This document shows positions 15,434 to 21,605 of a DNA stretch of 30,306 bases, one piece after another (position 1 is the first letter of the stretch; every line of letters starts with the position of its first letter). Source of the stretch: a virus; the IMG/VR virus record IMGVR_UViG_3300042923_000513, positions 1-30,306 of that record. The stretch is one strand, 5' to 3'. A program made the translations under genes and the position numbers. Below the pieces are notes generated by a model that saw nothing but the letters and a program-made list of their open reading frames with translations, did not search any database and was not told where the DNA came from.

Positions 15434-17415
15434 TGGGACTAGATATCATAAAAAGCTACTTAGTCGCACTTGGTTTTCAAGTCAATAACTCTGAATTTGA
15501 CAAAGCCAATAAAGCTGTTGACGATCTAGGGAAAACCGTTCAATCTGTAACTTCCGGAATGACCAGAAGCTTTGTCGGCGCTGCCGGTGCTATCGTTGGC
15601 GCTATTGCAGCAGTAACTACGGCAACCGCTGGCATGATTGATGCCGTGTCCAAGGCCGATCTGCAATATGAAAAGTTAGCTTTGCACATGTACACTACCA
15701 AACAAGTAGCCAAAGAGTTAAAAACTGTGTTGGATACCATGGGCGAAAGCATGGATGATGTTGCATGGATACCGGAGCTAAGACAGAAATACTTTGAACT
15801 GTTAGGACAGGCGCGGCAGATGGAAACACCTGCCGATGCCGCCGGGCAATTAAAGGATATCCGCAGTATCACTTTTGAATTTCAGCGCATGAAACTCGAA
15901 GCGACCTATGCTATGCAATGGATTGCTTACTATCTGACTAAATACCTATCAGGACCGTTAGGAAGCCTCAAAGGCGGCTTAAAAGGCTTTAACGATTGGA
16001 TTGTAAAAGAAATGCCGACATGGACTAATAAAGTCGCTCAATGGCTTGTTATGATTATTAATTTGGGCAAGGCGGGGATTAGGTTTGTCGGTGACTTCTA
16101 TTCCATGCTAAAAAGTGTGTTTGACATGCTGCCACAAGGAGTAAAGCTATTTGTATCGGCTATGGCTATCCTGGGGGCCGCAGTAATGACCGGTCCTTTC
16201 GGTTGGTTTGTATTGACGCTTGGAACAATTCTTATCCTATTAGAAGACTTCTATGGATACATGGAAGGACGGCGTTCGTCAAAGACTCTTGCGCCTATGT
16301 GGGATAAGTTAATCAGCCTTGGCGGCAGTATGAAGGAGTGGAAAGACAAGGTACTGCCGGACCTACTCAGAAGGATTAATGACCTTGTGTTGAGCCTGGG
16401 AGAGTTAAATGCCAACGGGTTAAAGACTACCTATACCTGGCTTAGCTCTATCATCGGGATATTGACTGACTCCATGAAGAAAAACGGGGTTTGGTATTCT
16501 TTCCAAGTGATGTTAAGCGACATTAGCGACTCTCTCAACAGTGTGTTTAAGGGGTTAATCAACATTGGCAAGCAGATGGATATTATCCCGAAGAATACAT
16601 CGTTTAAGACCTTTTGGCAATGGTTCGGTGATGAACTAGCCAGAGAGTTGAAAGTTCTATCTGCTTTTGGCCGGGCCGTGGCCGGGATTGTTGATATGAT
16701 TGGATTGGTTATGCAGGGAAACTATGCGGCAGCGGCGGCAAGAGGTGCCAGTATATTCCCTAATCTCAAAAGGGATTTAGCAAATTCGAGTGCAGGCGGT
16801 AATGGACATGGAACATCCTGGAGTTGGGGAGGGTCAGACGGCAGTGATATAAGCAAATTCATGGAAGCTATCGGACAGAAAGAAAGTGGCGGCAACTATG
16901 ATTCCCCAGAACACATGGATGCCGGGCATTGGAATAAAGGCGGTAAATATCAAATACTTGCTGAAAACTGGCCGCAATGGACGGTCGAGGCAGGGCTTCC
17001 TTCCAATGCTCCGTATACTGCTGAAAACCAGGAAATAGTCGCTAAAAACAAAATGCAGCAACTGTATCAACAGTACGGTGACTGGAGTTTAGTTGCTGCG
17101 GCTTGGAATGGTGGCGGCAGGGGAGTAGATAGTTATTCAAAGTATGGTCAAGATTCCTATATGAATGGCTATGTTTCATCTGTAATGGGTAATTTCCGGT
17201 CAAATGCTGCTTACGCGCAGCAACAAATGTCCGCTCCTTATGCGACAGGGGGCTCTAATTCCGTAAATGTAAATATAAGTGGCGGCGTTAATGTGCAGGT
17301 TATGCCTGGTGATGATCCACAAAAGTATTATGCGAAGACTATGCAAGCTTTGGAAGATAAATTTGGAATAAAAACTTCAATGGAAATAGCTGATATGAGA
17401 GGTGTTACGGGATGA
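15433..17415 (+). CDS. Tape measure protein with C-terminal lytic transglycosylase domain
   Basis: A 660-residue protein that sets tail length and is ejected first. The N-terminus (GLDIIKSYLVALGFQVNNSE) and long helical body are typical. Hydrophobic stretches lie at ~47-69 (FVGAAGAIVGAIAAVTTATA) and ~237-272 (LFVSAMAILGAAVMTGPFGW onwards), likely membrane-active. Residues ~470-585 form a soluble lytic transglycosylase/lysozyme-like domain: EAIGQKESGGNY with candidate catalytic E484, GKYQILAENWPQW, and VAAAWNGGGRG. This would open peptidoglycan for DNA entry. At 660 residues it is short, implying a short tail. The ATG overlaps the frameshift product's stop. Confidence 0.9.
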   Translation: MGLDIIKSYLVALGFQVNNSEFDKANKAVDDLGKTVQSVTSGMTRSFVGAAGAIVGAIAAVTTATAGMIDAVSKADLQYEKLALHMYTTKQVAKELKTVLDTMGESMDDVAWIPELRQKYFELLGQARQMETPADAAGQLKDIRSITFEFQRMKLEATYAMQWIAYYLTKYLSGPLGSLKGGLKGFNDWIVKEMPTWTNKVAQWLVMIINLGKAGIRFVGDFYSMLKSVFDMLPQGVKLFVSAMAILGAAVMTGPFGWFVLTLGTILILLEDFYGYMEGRRSSKTLAPMWDKLISLGGSMKEWKDKVLPDLLRRINDLVLSLGELNANGLKTTYTWLSSIIGILTDSMKKNGVWYSFQVMLSDISDSLNSVFKGLINIGKQMDIIPKNTSFKTFWQWFGDELARELKVLSAFGRAVAGIVDMIGLVMQGNYAAAAARGASIFPNLKRDLANSSAGGNGHGTSWSWGGSDGSDISKFMEAIGQKESGGNYDSPEHMDAGHWNKGGKYQILAENWPQWTVEAGLPSNAPYTAENQEIVAKNKMQQLYQQYGDWSLVAAAWNGGGRGVDSYSKYGQDSYMNGYVSSVMGNFRSNAAYAQQQMSAPYATGGSNSVNVNISGGVNVQVMPGDDPQKYYAKTMQALEDKFGIKTSMEIADMRGVTG

Positions 17416-18131
17416 ATATTTCAAACATATGGGCAGGGTACAATCTAATCCGAGTCCTAACAATGCAAAAGCAATATCCTAATATAATGCCTCTAAATGC
17501 TGTTCCTTGGCGACCTCCCGAGTGGAAAGGGTTGCCGTCAAGCGAAGAAGAATTCACCGGACAAAACGCCAATGGTACAAGTACTGGTAAACCCGTTGGA
17601 CAAATACTCTATCTTAAGACGAATATTGGCGGGTACTTCTTTGATGCCTTTTTGCGAGTGGAACACAGTTCAAGTTTAAAAATAACCAGCCATCCTGTAC
17701 AATCAGGAGCAAATATTTCCGATCACGCGTACATGGAACCGGTAACGCTAGTCATGGAAGTTGGTATGTCCGATGCCATGGATAGTTTAATACCAAATCA
17801 ATTTAAGGGGTTCGACACTAAATCAGTGACCGCGTACAATGTTTTAACCGACTTGCAAGAAAGCCGCGTACCCTTTGAGGTTCATACGCGGCTTAAACAT
17901 TACACGAATATGCTGATTGAAAACATCTCGACTGCTGATGATTTTAAAACTATGAACGGGTTACGGTGTACGGTGACAATGAAGCAAATTCTATTGGTGG
18001 ATGTGGCAAAAACTACTGTTAGTGCAAGAAACCAAGCAACAGGTTCTACTCAACAGGGAATTGTGCAGTCAACTCCGGTGCCGCCAACGATCGCTGCGCT
18101 AATCGAAGAAAGATATGGATCAATCGGTTAA
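17412..18131 (+). CDS. Dit-like baseplate protein
   Basis: A 239-residue protein overlapping the tape measure stop by four bases (ATGA). The segment FDAFLRVEHSSSLKITSHPV, then GANISDHAYMEPVTLVMEVG and YNVLTDLQESRVPFEVHTRL, leading to a beta domain with CTVTMKQILLVDV, is the pattern of the Dit-like N-terminal family in contractile baseplates, which joins the tube end to the hub. In related phages the plug and hub genes come next. Here a 3.1-kb island separates them. Its TAA overlaps by four bases the end of a gene on the other strand. Confidence 0.8.
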   Translation: MNISNIWAGYNLIRVLTMQKQYPNIMPLNAVPWRPPEWKGLPSSEEEFTGQNANGTSTGKPVGQILYLKTNIGGYFFDAFLRVEHSSSLKITSHPVQSGANISDHAYMEPVTLVMEVGMSDAMDSLIPNQFKGFDTKSVTAYNVLTDLQESRVPFEVHTRLKHYTNMLIENISTADDFKTMNGLRCTVTMKQILLVDVAKTTVSARNQATGSTQQGIVQSTPVPPTIAALIEERYGSIG

Positions 18132-18769
18132 TTATTAAATTTTTTATTCTTATAAGCCAGATCCTTTGAAAAATATAGATCTAAATCCATTTCACCGATC
18201 ATTCCGCTTGCCCCAAAGCTATAAGTAAATACTAGCCATGTCGGTTTTTTACCCGGAACATTTACCTGATACATTTTACGACCTTCACTAAAACCTTTGC
18301 TTTTGTCATCAATAATTTTAATCTCGTCCGCATGGAATATTGTTGAAAAATAACTATCAGGTGTAAATATCTTCATAGTTGGAAATGTGATAACACTTTT
18401 AACTAAATTAATATTTACGCAGGATATTCCGCGATCATAATAACGGCCAAGTAGAGAAATACCCCATTCCTGATTAGTTGTATATTTTTTTAATATTTTT
18501 AGTGGCTCATTATTTATAGTGACAACGGTTTTCCCTACGCGATATCCCACGTTGTTGTAAAATTGAACACCATCTGTCTCCCAAGCAATCGGGCTCTGCT
18601 CCGGAGATTCAGACAAAACATCCCAAGGAATAACATTTTTATCTGAAGTTTCGTTAATAGAGAGTTCCTTGATGAGATCGTATAGTTCTATAGTCTTGGG
18701 TTGTTCGGCAAAGCTTGTCCCGGTTACTAAAACCAGTAGCAAGCACACTAAAATAATGATCCTTCTCAC
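18128..18769 (-). CDS. Exported protein of unknown function (moron)
   Basis: A 213-residue protein on the opposite strand to the tail operon. The start is GTG 18769, seven bases after AAGGAG. It gives a clean signal peptide (VRRIIILVCLLLVLVTGTSFA, likely cleaved at SFA/EQ, so mature from about residue 22). In-frame codons further upstream lack a ribosome site. The mature part (~190 residues) is mixed beta with Trp/Tyr-rich strands (WETDGVQFYNNVGYRVGKTV, and KKPTWLVFTYSFGASGMIGE). No family recognised. A secreted product within a prophage late region suggests lysogenic conversion, i.e. expression in the dormant prophage. Confidence 0.72.
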   Translation of the reverse strand: MRRIIILVCLLLVLVTGTSFAEQPKTIELYDLIKELSINETSDKNVIPWDVLSESPEQSPIAWETDGVQFYNNVGYRVGKTVVTINNEPLKILKKYTTNQEWGISLLGRYYDRGISCVNINLVKSVITFPTMKIFTPDSYFSTIFHADEIKIIDDKSKGFSEGRKMYQVNVPGKKPTWLVFTYSFGASGMIGEMDLDLYFSKDLAYKNKKFNN

Positions 18770-18849
18770 GTTATCACTCCTTAATATCTTTTTAATATGA
18801 TTTTCAATAGTAAGACAATTTATTCCTGTAGAAAGGGAGGTGTACCAAT

Positions 18850-19224
18850 ATGAACTCTTTTTATCTAAGTAAAAAAAATCTGGAAGAAATGATTGATTCA
18901 AAGCAGTATGTAATTACCGGTGTACTCAAAACTGGTGAAATCACGGTTGCCGTTATAAGCCATGCTGAAAGAGATATACTCGATAAATTGCTGTTGTTAT
19001 ATTCAGAACCTGCCACGCCGTCAGAATGTGAAGATAAAGCGATTAGTTCGTTGTACAAATTATCGGAACTTCACGGCAATAACTCAAGAGAACTCGTAAA
19101 GGCTTGGGAGCAATTAGAAATTAATAAAAGAATTAATGATAAGTCTAAAATAGATTTTACATGGAAACCAGTTGAAGTATGTTCTAAAAACGGACTACAG
19201 ATTAAGAAATTTAGAGACTATTGA
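18850..19224 (+). CDS. Hypothetical protein in the accessory island
   Basis: A 124-residue protein divergent from the exported-protein gene across an 80-base AT-rich gap. AGGGAGG lies about nine bases before ATG 18850. It is helical and charged, with a central VISHAERDILDKLLLLYSEP segment; no signal peptide, membrane helix or catalytic motif is seen. The last 30 bases overlap tail-to-tail with the DUF2513 gene on the other strand. Function unknown. Confidence 0.6.
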   Translation: MNSFYLSKKNLEEMIDSKQYVITGVLKTGEITVAVISHAERDILDKLLLLYSEPATPSECEDKAISSLYKLSELHGNNSRELVKAWEQLEINKRINDKSKIDFTWKPVEVCSKNGLQIKKFRDY

Positions 19225-19542
19225 TGACGCGACATTTGCTATAACGTCAAGAGCGGCAGACCCTAAGGGTTTAATGGTCTCTTTAGTTCGATTCCATACA
19301 TCCTGGTTGCGAATGTTGTTTAAAAAAGCGTGTCCCTTCGGCGTTAAATCGAATATGTAGCCATCGTTAAAGATAATCAGGCTGGCATCAGCCAAGTAAG
19401 CAATATGATATTTTATTATAGAGTATTCATGATTAGGGTAACGCTTATCATGAACATAATCAACGGGATAATTACGGTTTCTGTCACAAATAGTTTCCAA
19501 TGTTAACAGTAAATCTCGGATTAAATCATAATCCAATTTCAC
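19195..19542 (-). CDS. DUF2513 protein (winged-helix-like)
   Basis: A 115-residue protein beginning MKLDYDLIRDLLLTLETICD with GTG start at 19542 and AAGGAGGGG upstream on the minus strand. The signature KYHIAYLADASLIIFNDGYI, then LTPKGHAFLNNIRNQDVWNR, matches DUF2513, a small family common on prophages and plasmids and predicted to fold as a winged helix. It may be a DNA-binding regulator, but no function is established that I know of. Full length for the family. It converges with the neighbouring plus-strand gene. Confidence 0.8.
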   Translation of the reverse strand: MKLDYDLIRDLLLTLETICDRNRNYPVDYVHDKRYPNHEYSIIKYHIAYLADASLIIFNDGYIFDLTPKGHAFLNNIRNQDVWNRTKETIKPLGSAALDVIANVASSIVSKFLNL

Positions 19543-19583
19543 TTACAACCCCTCCTTTTTTCTTGATATTCTTCGACAAAAGG

Positions 19584-19614
19584 AAACATTTACCTGTACA
19601 GCGATAAAATGTTT
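19584..19614. promoter_or_regulatory. Inverted repeat, candidate operator
   Basis: AAACATTT at 19584-19591 is mirrored exactly by AAATGTTT at 19607-19614, with the smaller palindrome CTGTACAG at 19594-19601 between them. The right arm touches the -35 of the following plus-strand promoter, so a repressor bound here could silence it. Inferred from symmetry. Confidence 0.4.
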
Positions 19615-19640
19615 TACAAACCGCATAAATAGGTTATAAT
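19613..19640 (+). promoter_or_regulatory. Sigma-70/A-type promoter
   Basis: TTTACA at 19613-19618, 16-base spacer, TATAAT at 19635-19640. Expected start near 19647. No plus-strand open frame follows for over 200 bases, so its likely product is an RNA antisense to the small peptide gene. Confidence 0.65.
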
Positions 19641-19648
19641 AAGCATAG

Positions 19649-19684
19649 AACTAAAGAACGCCCCTACTGCTAATAGGGGCGTTC
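19649..19684 (-). terminator. Terminator of the small-peptide gene
   Basis: Perfect 11-bp stem with 7-base loop (19656-19684), followed on the minus strand by TTTAGTT. It lies 16 bases past the peptide stop codon. Confidence 0.6.
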
Positions 19685-19699
19685 GATGGATACCGGAGG

Positions 19700-19789
19700 C
19701 TAACGGTACACTTCGCGGATAATCTGATAAATTATCCACAAAGCGCCGCTTGAAACGGTTAGTTGGAACCATTTCGTTCTCAAGCGCAT
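19700..19789 (-). CDS. 29-residue hydrophobic basic peptide, candidate type I toxin
   Basis: ATG 19789 follows GGGAGGT (19797-19803 on the minus strand) with seven bases between, and the frame ends at TAG 19700-19702. The peptide starts MRLRTKWFQL, has a hydrophobic stretch at residues ~8-24 centred on ALWIIYQII, and ends REVYR, so basic ends flank a likely membrane segment. It has its own extended -10 promoter, a leader hairpin and a terminator, and an oppositely directed promoter fires across it. This architecture is that of type I toxins such as TxpA or BsrG. No sequence family is recognised; toxicity is inference. Confidence 0.55.
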   Translation of the reverse strand: MRLRTKWFQLTVSSGALWIIYQIIREVYR

Positions 19790-19814
19790 AACATTCACCT
19801 CCCGTATTCAGTTT

Positions 19815-19837
19815 GGAGCAGGCTGCAATCCTGCTCC
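19815..19837 (-). other. Leader hairpin at the 5' end of the small-peptide mRNA
   Basis: Perfect 8-bp stem GGAGCAGG/CCTGCTCC with a 7-base loop, starting at or within a base or two of the predicted transcription start. A stem at the very 5' end commonly protects toxin mRNAs from decay. As a palindrome it would also form in the antisense RNA. Confidence 0.5.
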
Positions 19838-19843
19838 TTCCAT

Positions 19844-19852
19844 ATTATAGCA
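19844..19852 (-). promoter_or_regulatory. Extended -10 promoter of the small-peptide gene
   Basis: TGCTATAAT on the minus strand is a perfect extended -10 element; no -35 is evident. Expected start near 19837, just at the leader hairpin. Confidence 0.6.
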
Positions 19853-19855
19853 TAG

Positions 19856-19879
19856 CCGTCCTTTATAGGGCGGTTTTTT
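19856..19879 (+). terminator. Rho-independent terminator
   Basis: CCGTCC/GGGCGG 6-bp stem (one G-U) with loop TTTATA, followed by six T. It would end the plus-strand antisense transcript. Confidence 0.7.
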
Positions 19880-19880
19880 C

Positions 19881-20010
19881 ATGCCTCGAAAATCTCATAG
19901 CGACTTCCAATTATTTTTGGATAAAAGTAAAAATAGCCCTTGAAGGTAAGACCCTTAAGGACTATGTTATCGAGCTTATAAAGGCAGACCTGGAAAAGTC
20001 CCAAAAGTAA
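19881..20010 (+). pseudogene. Frameshifted ribbon-helix-helix-like fragment
   Basis: The frame from ATG 19881 (MPRKSHSDFQLFLDKSK) stops at TGA 19941-19943, while the overlapping +1 frame carries IALEGKTLKDYVIELIKADL and ends at TAA 20008-20010. That second part is the helix-turn-helix half of an Arc/MetJ-type antitoxin or repressor. Removing one A from the A-rich run near 19926-19936 joins the two into a 42-residue protein. It may be a decayed antitoxin, a sequencing slip or a shifted gene. The first helix looks shorter than usual, so more may have been lost. A TTG-started reading from 19813 gives an unlikely N-terminus. Confidence 0.4.
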
Positions 20011-20080
20011 AAGGAAGCCCGCATCAAGTTTGGCCACCTGACGGACTTCCTAACCGCAAACCTCAGAAGAGGCTTACATG
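20005..20080 (-). ncRNA. Possible short minus-strand RNA with terminator
   Basis: Another TGCTATAAT extended -10 reads leftward at 20087-20095. About 65 bases downstream is a hairpin GGAAG-CCG/CGG-CTTCC (20013-20050, one mismatch, large loop) followed on the minus strand by TTTTACTTTT. No ribosome site or convincing ORF lies between, so a small RNA of 70-80 bases is possible. Weak evidence. Confidence 0.3.
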
Positions 20081-20120
20081 CCATGATTATAGCATGTTTT
20101 AGCCTCTATCTGCAAGGTTT
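20058..20120. repeat. Three-part inverted repeat around a -10 box
   Basis: Nested arms AAACCT/AGGTTT (20058, 20115), AGAGGCT/AGCCTCT (20068, 20101) and CATGC/GCATG (20077, 20092) surround the TGCTATAAT box. It could be an operator, or on a plus-strand transcript a long hairpin before the two small genes that follow. Confidence 0.5.
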
Positions 20121-20141
20121 AGCACGGATAGGAGTATTTTT

Positions 20142-20252
20142 ATGTCCAAAAAAGTTCAAGAAGTAGACATGGATCTCGTTAAAATAGTTGCCCGTATGTG
20201 GTTACAAGTGGTTATAGAAGAAATGGAAGAGAATGGGGAGGTTAAATCATGA
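20142..20252 (+). CDS. 36-residue helical protein
   Basis: ATG 20142 has ATAGGAG seven bases upstream. The product MSKKVQEVDMDLVKIVARMW, then LQVVIEEMEENGEVKS, reads as a single amphipathic helix. Its TGA overlaps the next ATG (ATGA), so the pair is coupled. Function unknown; proteins like this can be small regulators of a neighbouring repressor or antirepressor. Confidence 0.5.
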   Translation: MSKKVQEVDMDLVKIVARMWLQVVIEEMEENGEVKS

Positions 20253-20380
20253 TTGATGTCCCTAAAAATGTTTTAGATATATCCCCGTCAGACTTAACTG
20301 ATGAGCAAATGGATAATATCGTAATTATTGTCCATAGTGTTTTAGCTGAATACATTAATGAAATAGGATTAAATATTTAG
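20249..20380 (+). CDS. 43-residue protein of unknown function
   Basis: It starts inside the previous stop (ATGA) with GGGGAGG eight bases upstream and ends one base before an ATG in the antirepressor leader. The sequence MIDVPKNVLDISPSDLTDEQ, then MDNIVIIVHSVLAEYINEIG, is acidic and helical with no known motif. The tight chain of overlaps (20142, 20249, 20399) suggests one small operon expressed with the antirepressor. Confidence 0.5.
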   Translation: MIDVPKNVLDISPSDLTDEQMDNIVIIVHSVLAEYINEIGLNI

Positions 20381-20398
20381 ATGAGTGGAGGGAAGCAA

Positions 20399-21205
20399 AT
20401 GAGTGATTTAACTAAAATATTTAACTACAATGGGAAACAGGTCAGAACGGTGCAGTTGCCCAATAGTAAAATCGGTTTTGTTGCAAAGGACGTTTGCGAG
20501 TCTCTTGATATTGTATGGAAGGGCAGTCAGGTTTTAGCTAACATTAAGGACGCTCACAAGGGGGTAACGCGATTAGTTACCCCCGGTGGAGATCAAGAAA
20601 TTTGGTATGTAGATGAGCCAGGTCTATACAAACTTGTCTCTCGCAGTAATAAAGAAGAGGCCGAAAAATTTCAAGACTGGATTTACGAGGATGTACTGCC
20701 GGCCATTCGTAAACATGGCATGTACGCCACAGACGATTTACTGAATGATCCTGATCTGGCAATTAAGGCATTCACTGCCCTTAAGGAAGAACGGGCCCGG
20801 AATCAACAATTGGCACTTGAAAATGCCCAGAAAACTCAAATAATCCATGAGCTTCAACCAAAGGCTACATACTACGATTTTATTTTGCAAACTAAAGCTG
20901 CTATATCAGTAAATCAAATTGCAAAAGACTATGGAATGTCTGCAAGGCAATTAAATAACCTGTTACATGATTTTAAAGTACAATATAAAGAAGGGGGAAT
21001 ATGGTTATTGTATCGAGACCATGCGCCAATGGGGTATACTTCATCCAAAACCCATAATTACACTAACAGCAGGAACGAGCAATGCAGTAAGCTTCATACC
21101 TATTGGACACAAAAAGGCCGACTGTTTATCTATGACCTGCTAAAACAGCACAGTATTCTTCCGATGATTGAGCGCGAAGGGTTAAGATTGGTTTCAAATA
21201 AATAG
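20399..21205 (+). CDS. Phage antirepressor, BRO-N plus KilAC domains
   Basis: 268 residues from ATG 20399, which has GGAGG seven bases upstream; the in-frame ATG 20381 lacks a site. Residues ~8-105 are a BRO-N domain (FVAKDVCESLDI, EIWYVDEPGLYKLVSRSNKE, FQDWIYEDVLPAIRKHGMY). Residues ~140-255 are a KilAC domain (SVNQIAKDYGMSARQLNNLL, THNYTNSRNEQ, FIYDLLKQHSIL). Such proteins bind DNA and counter phage repressors in induction. Finding one amid baseplate genes is unusual; it may regulate a co-resident element or this phage's own repressor. A terminator follows. Confidence 0.88.
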   Translation: MSDLTKIFNYNGKQVRTVQLPNSKIGFVAKDVCESLDIVWKGSQVLANIKDAHKGVTRLVTPGGDQEIWYVDEPGLYKLVSRSNKEEAEKFQDWIYEDVLPAIRKHGMYATDDLLNDPDLAIKAFTALKEERARNQQLALENAQKTQIIHELQPKATYYDFILQTKAAISVNQIAKDYGMSARQLNNLLHDFKVQYKEGGIWLLYRDHAPMGYTSSKTHNYTNSRNEQCSKLHTYWTQKGRLFIYDLLKQHSILPMIEREGLRLVSNK

Positions 21206-21214
21206 TGATGGTCC

Positions 21215-21239
21215 AAGAGAGGCTAACAACCTCTCTTTT
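21215..21239 (+). terminator. Rho-independent terminator closing the island
   Basis: Perfect 8-bp stem AAGAGAGG/CCTCTCTT with 7-base loop and a TTTTC tail, just after the antirepressor. It insulates the resumed baseplate operon. Confidence 0.75.
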
Positions 21240-21257
21240 CTTGTGCCACGAAAGGAG

Positions 21258-21605
21258 GTGATAAAAATCAGCACACAGATTATTCCTTTAACGCCGGACC
21301 CCTATCAAAAAATGCAAACCGTAGTAAACATTGATAATCAAAATTTAACTCTAAACGTTACCTTAAATTATAACGAGATAGCCGGTTATTGGGTATTGGG
21401 AATAGCGGATTCGGCAGGAAACGTATTACTTAGCTCAATACCGGTAGTTACCGGTAAAGTACCCTCCGGAAACTTACTAGAACAATATTCCTATCTCAAT
21501 ATTGGTAGTTGGATTGTGGTAAAAACAAGCAGTATTAGCATGGATTATCCCGATGATAAGAACCTTGGAACGGACTTTGTTTTAATAGTGAGTGATACAT
21601 TATGA
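21258..21605 (+). CDS. Baseplate plug protein (cyanophage Pam3 gp18-like)
   Basis: About 115 residues. STQIIPLTPDPYQKMQTVVN, then LTLNVTLNYNEIAGYWVLGI, followed by ADSAGNVLLSSIPVVTGK and a closing DDKNLGTDFVLIVSDTL match a small beta-protein family that plugs the centre of simple myovirus baseplates. It lies just before the hub gene, as expected. GTG 21258 lies inside the ribosome site AAAGGAGGTGAT (21251-21262). The codon at ideal spacing is ATC 21267, as with the ATA of the DUF2213 gene, so a non-standard start is possible. A GTG at 21243 has no site. Confidence 0.75.
   Translation: MIKISTQIIPLTPDPYQKMQTVVNIDNQNLTLNVTLNYNEIAGYWVLGIADSAGNVLLSSIPVVTGKVPSGNLLEQYSYLNIGSWIVVKTSSISMDYPDDKNLGTDFVLIVSDTL

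Larger units (their letters stand above)
19647..19879 (+). ncRNA. Candidate antisense RNA (type I antitoxin-like)
   Basis: Bounded by the promoter at 19613-19640 and a plus-strand terminator at 19856-19879. It would begin with the perfect 11-bp hairpin GAACGCCCCTA/TAGGGGCGTTC (19656-19684) and be complementary to the entire predicted peptide mRNA, including its ribosome site and leader hairpin. It carries no good plus-strand ORF. A shorter form ending at the 19815-19837 hairpin is also possible. Predicted only. Confidence 0.45.

Noticed and set aside
18770-18901. N-terminal extension of the exported protein to 18901
   Set aside because: It would bury the signal peptide behind 44 residues and runs through the ribosome sites of both divergent genes.
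19813-20010. 65-codon plus-strand frame with TTG start
   Set aside because: The start lies in a hairpin with no ribosome site, and the N-terminal half is translated promoter/terminator sequence. Only its C-terminal part looks real.
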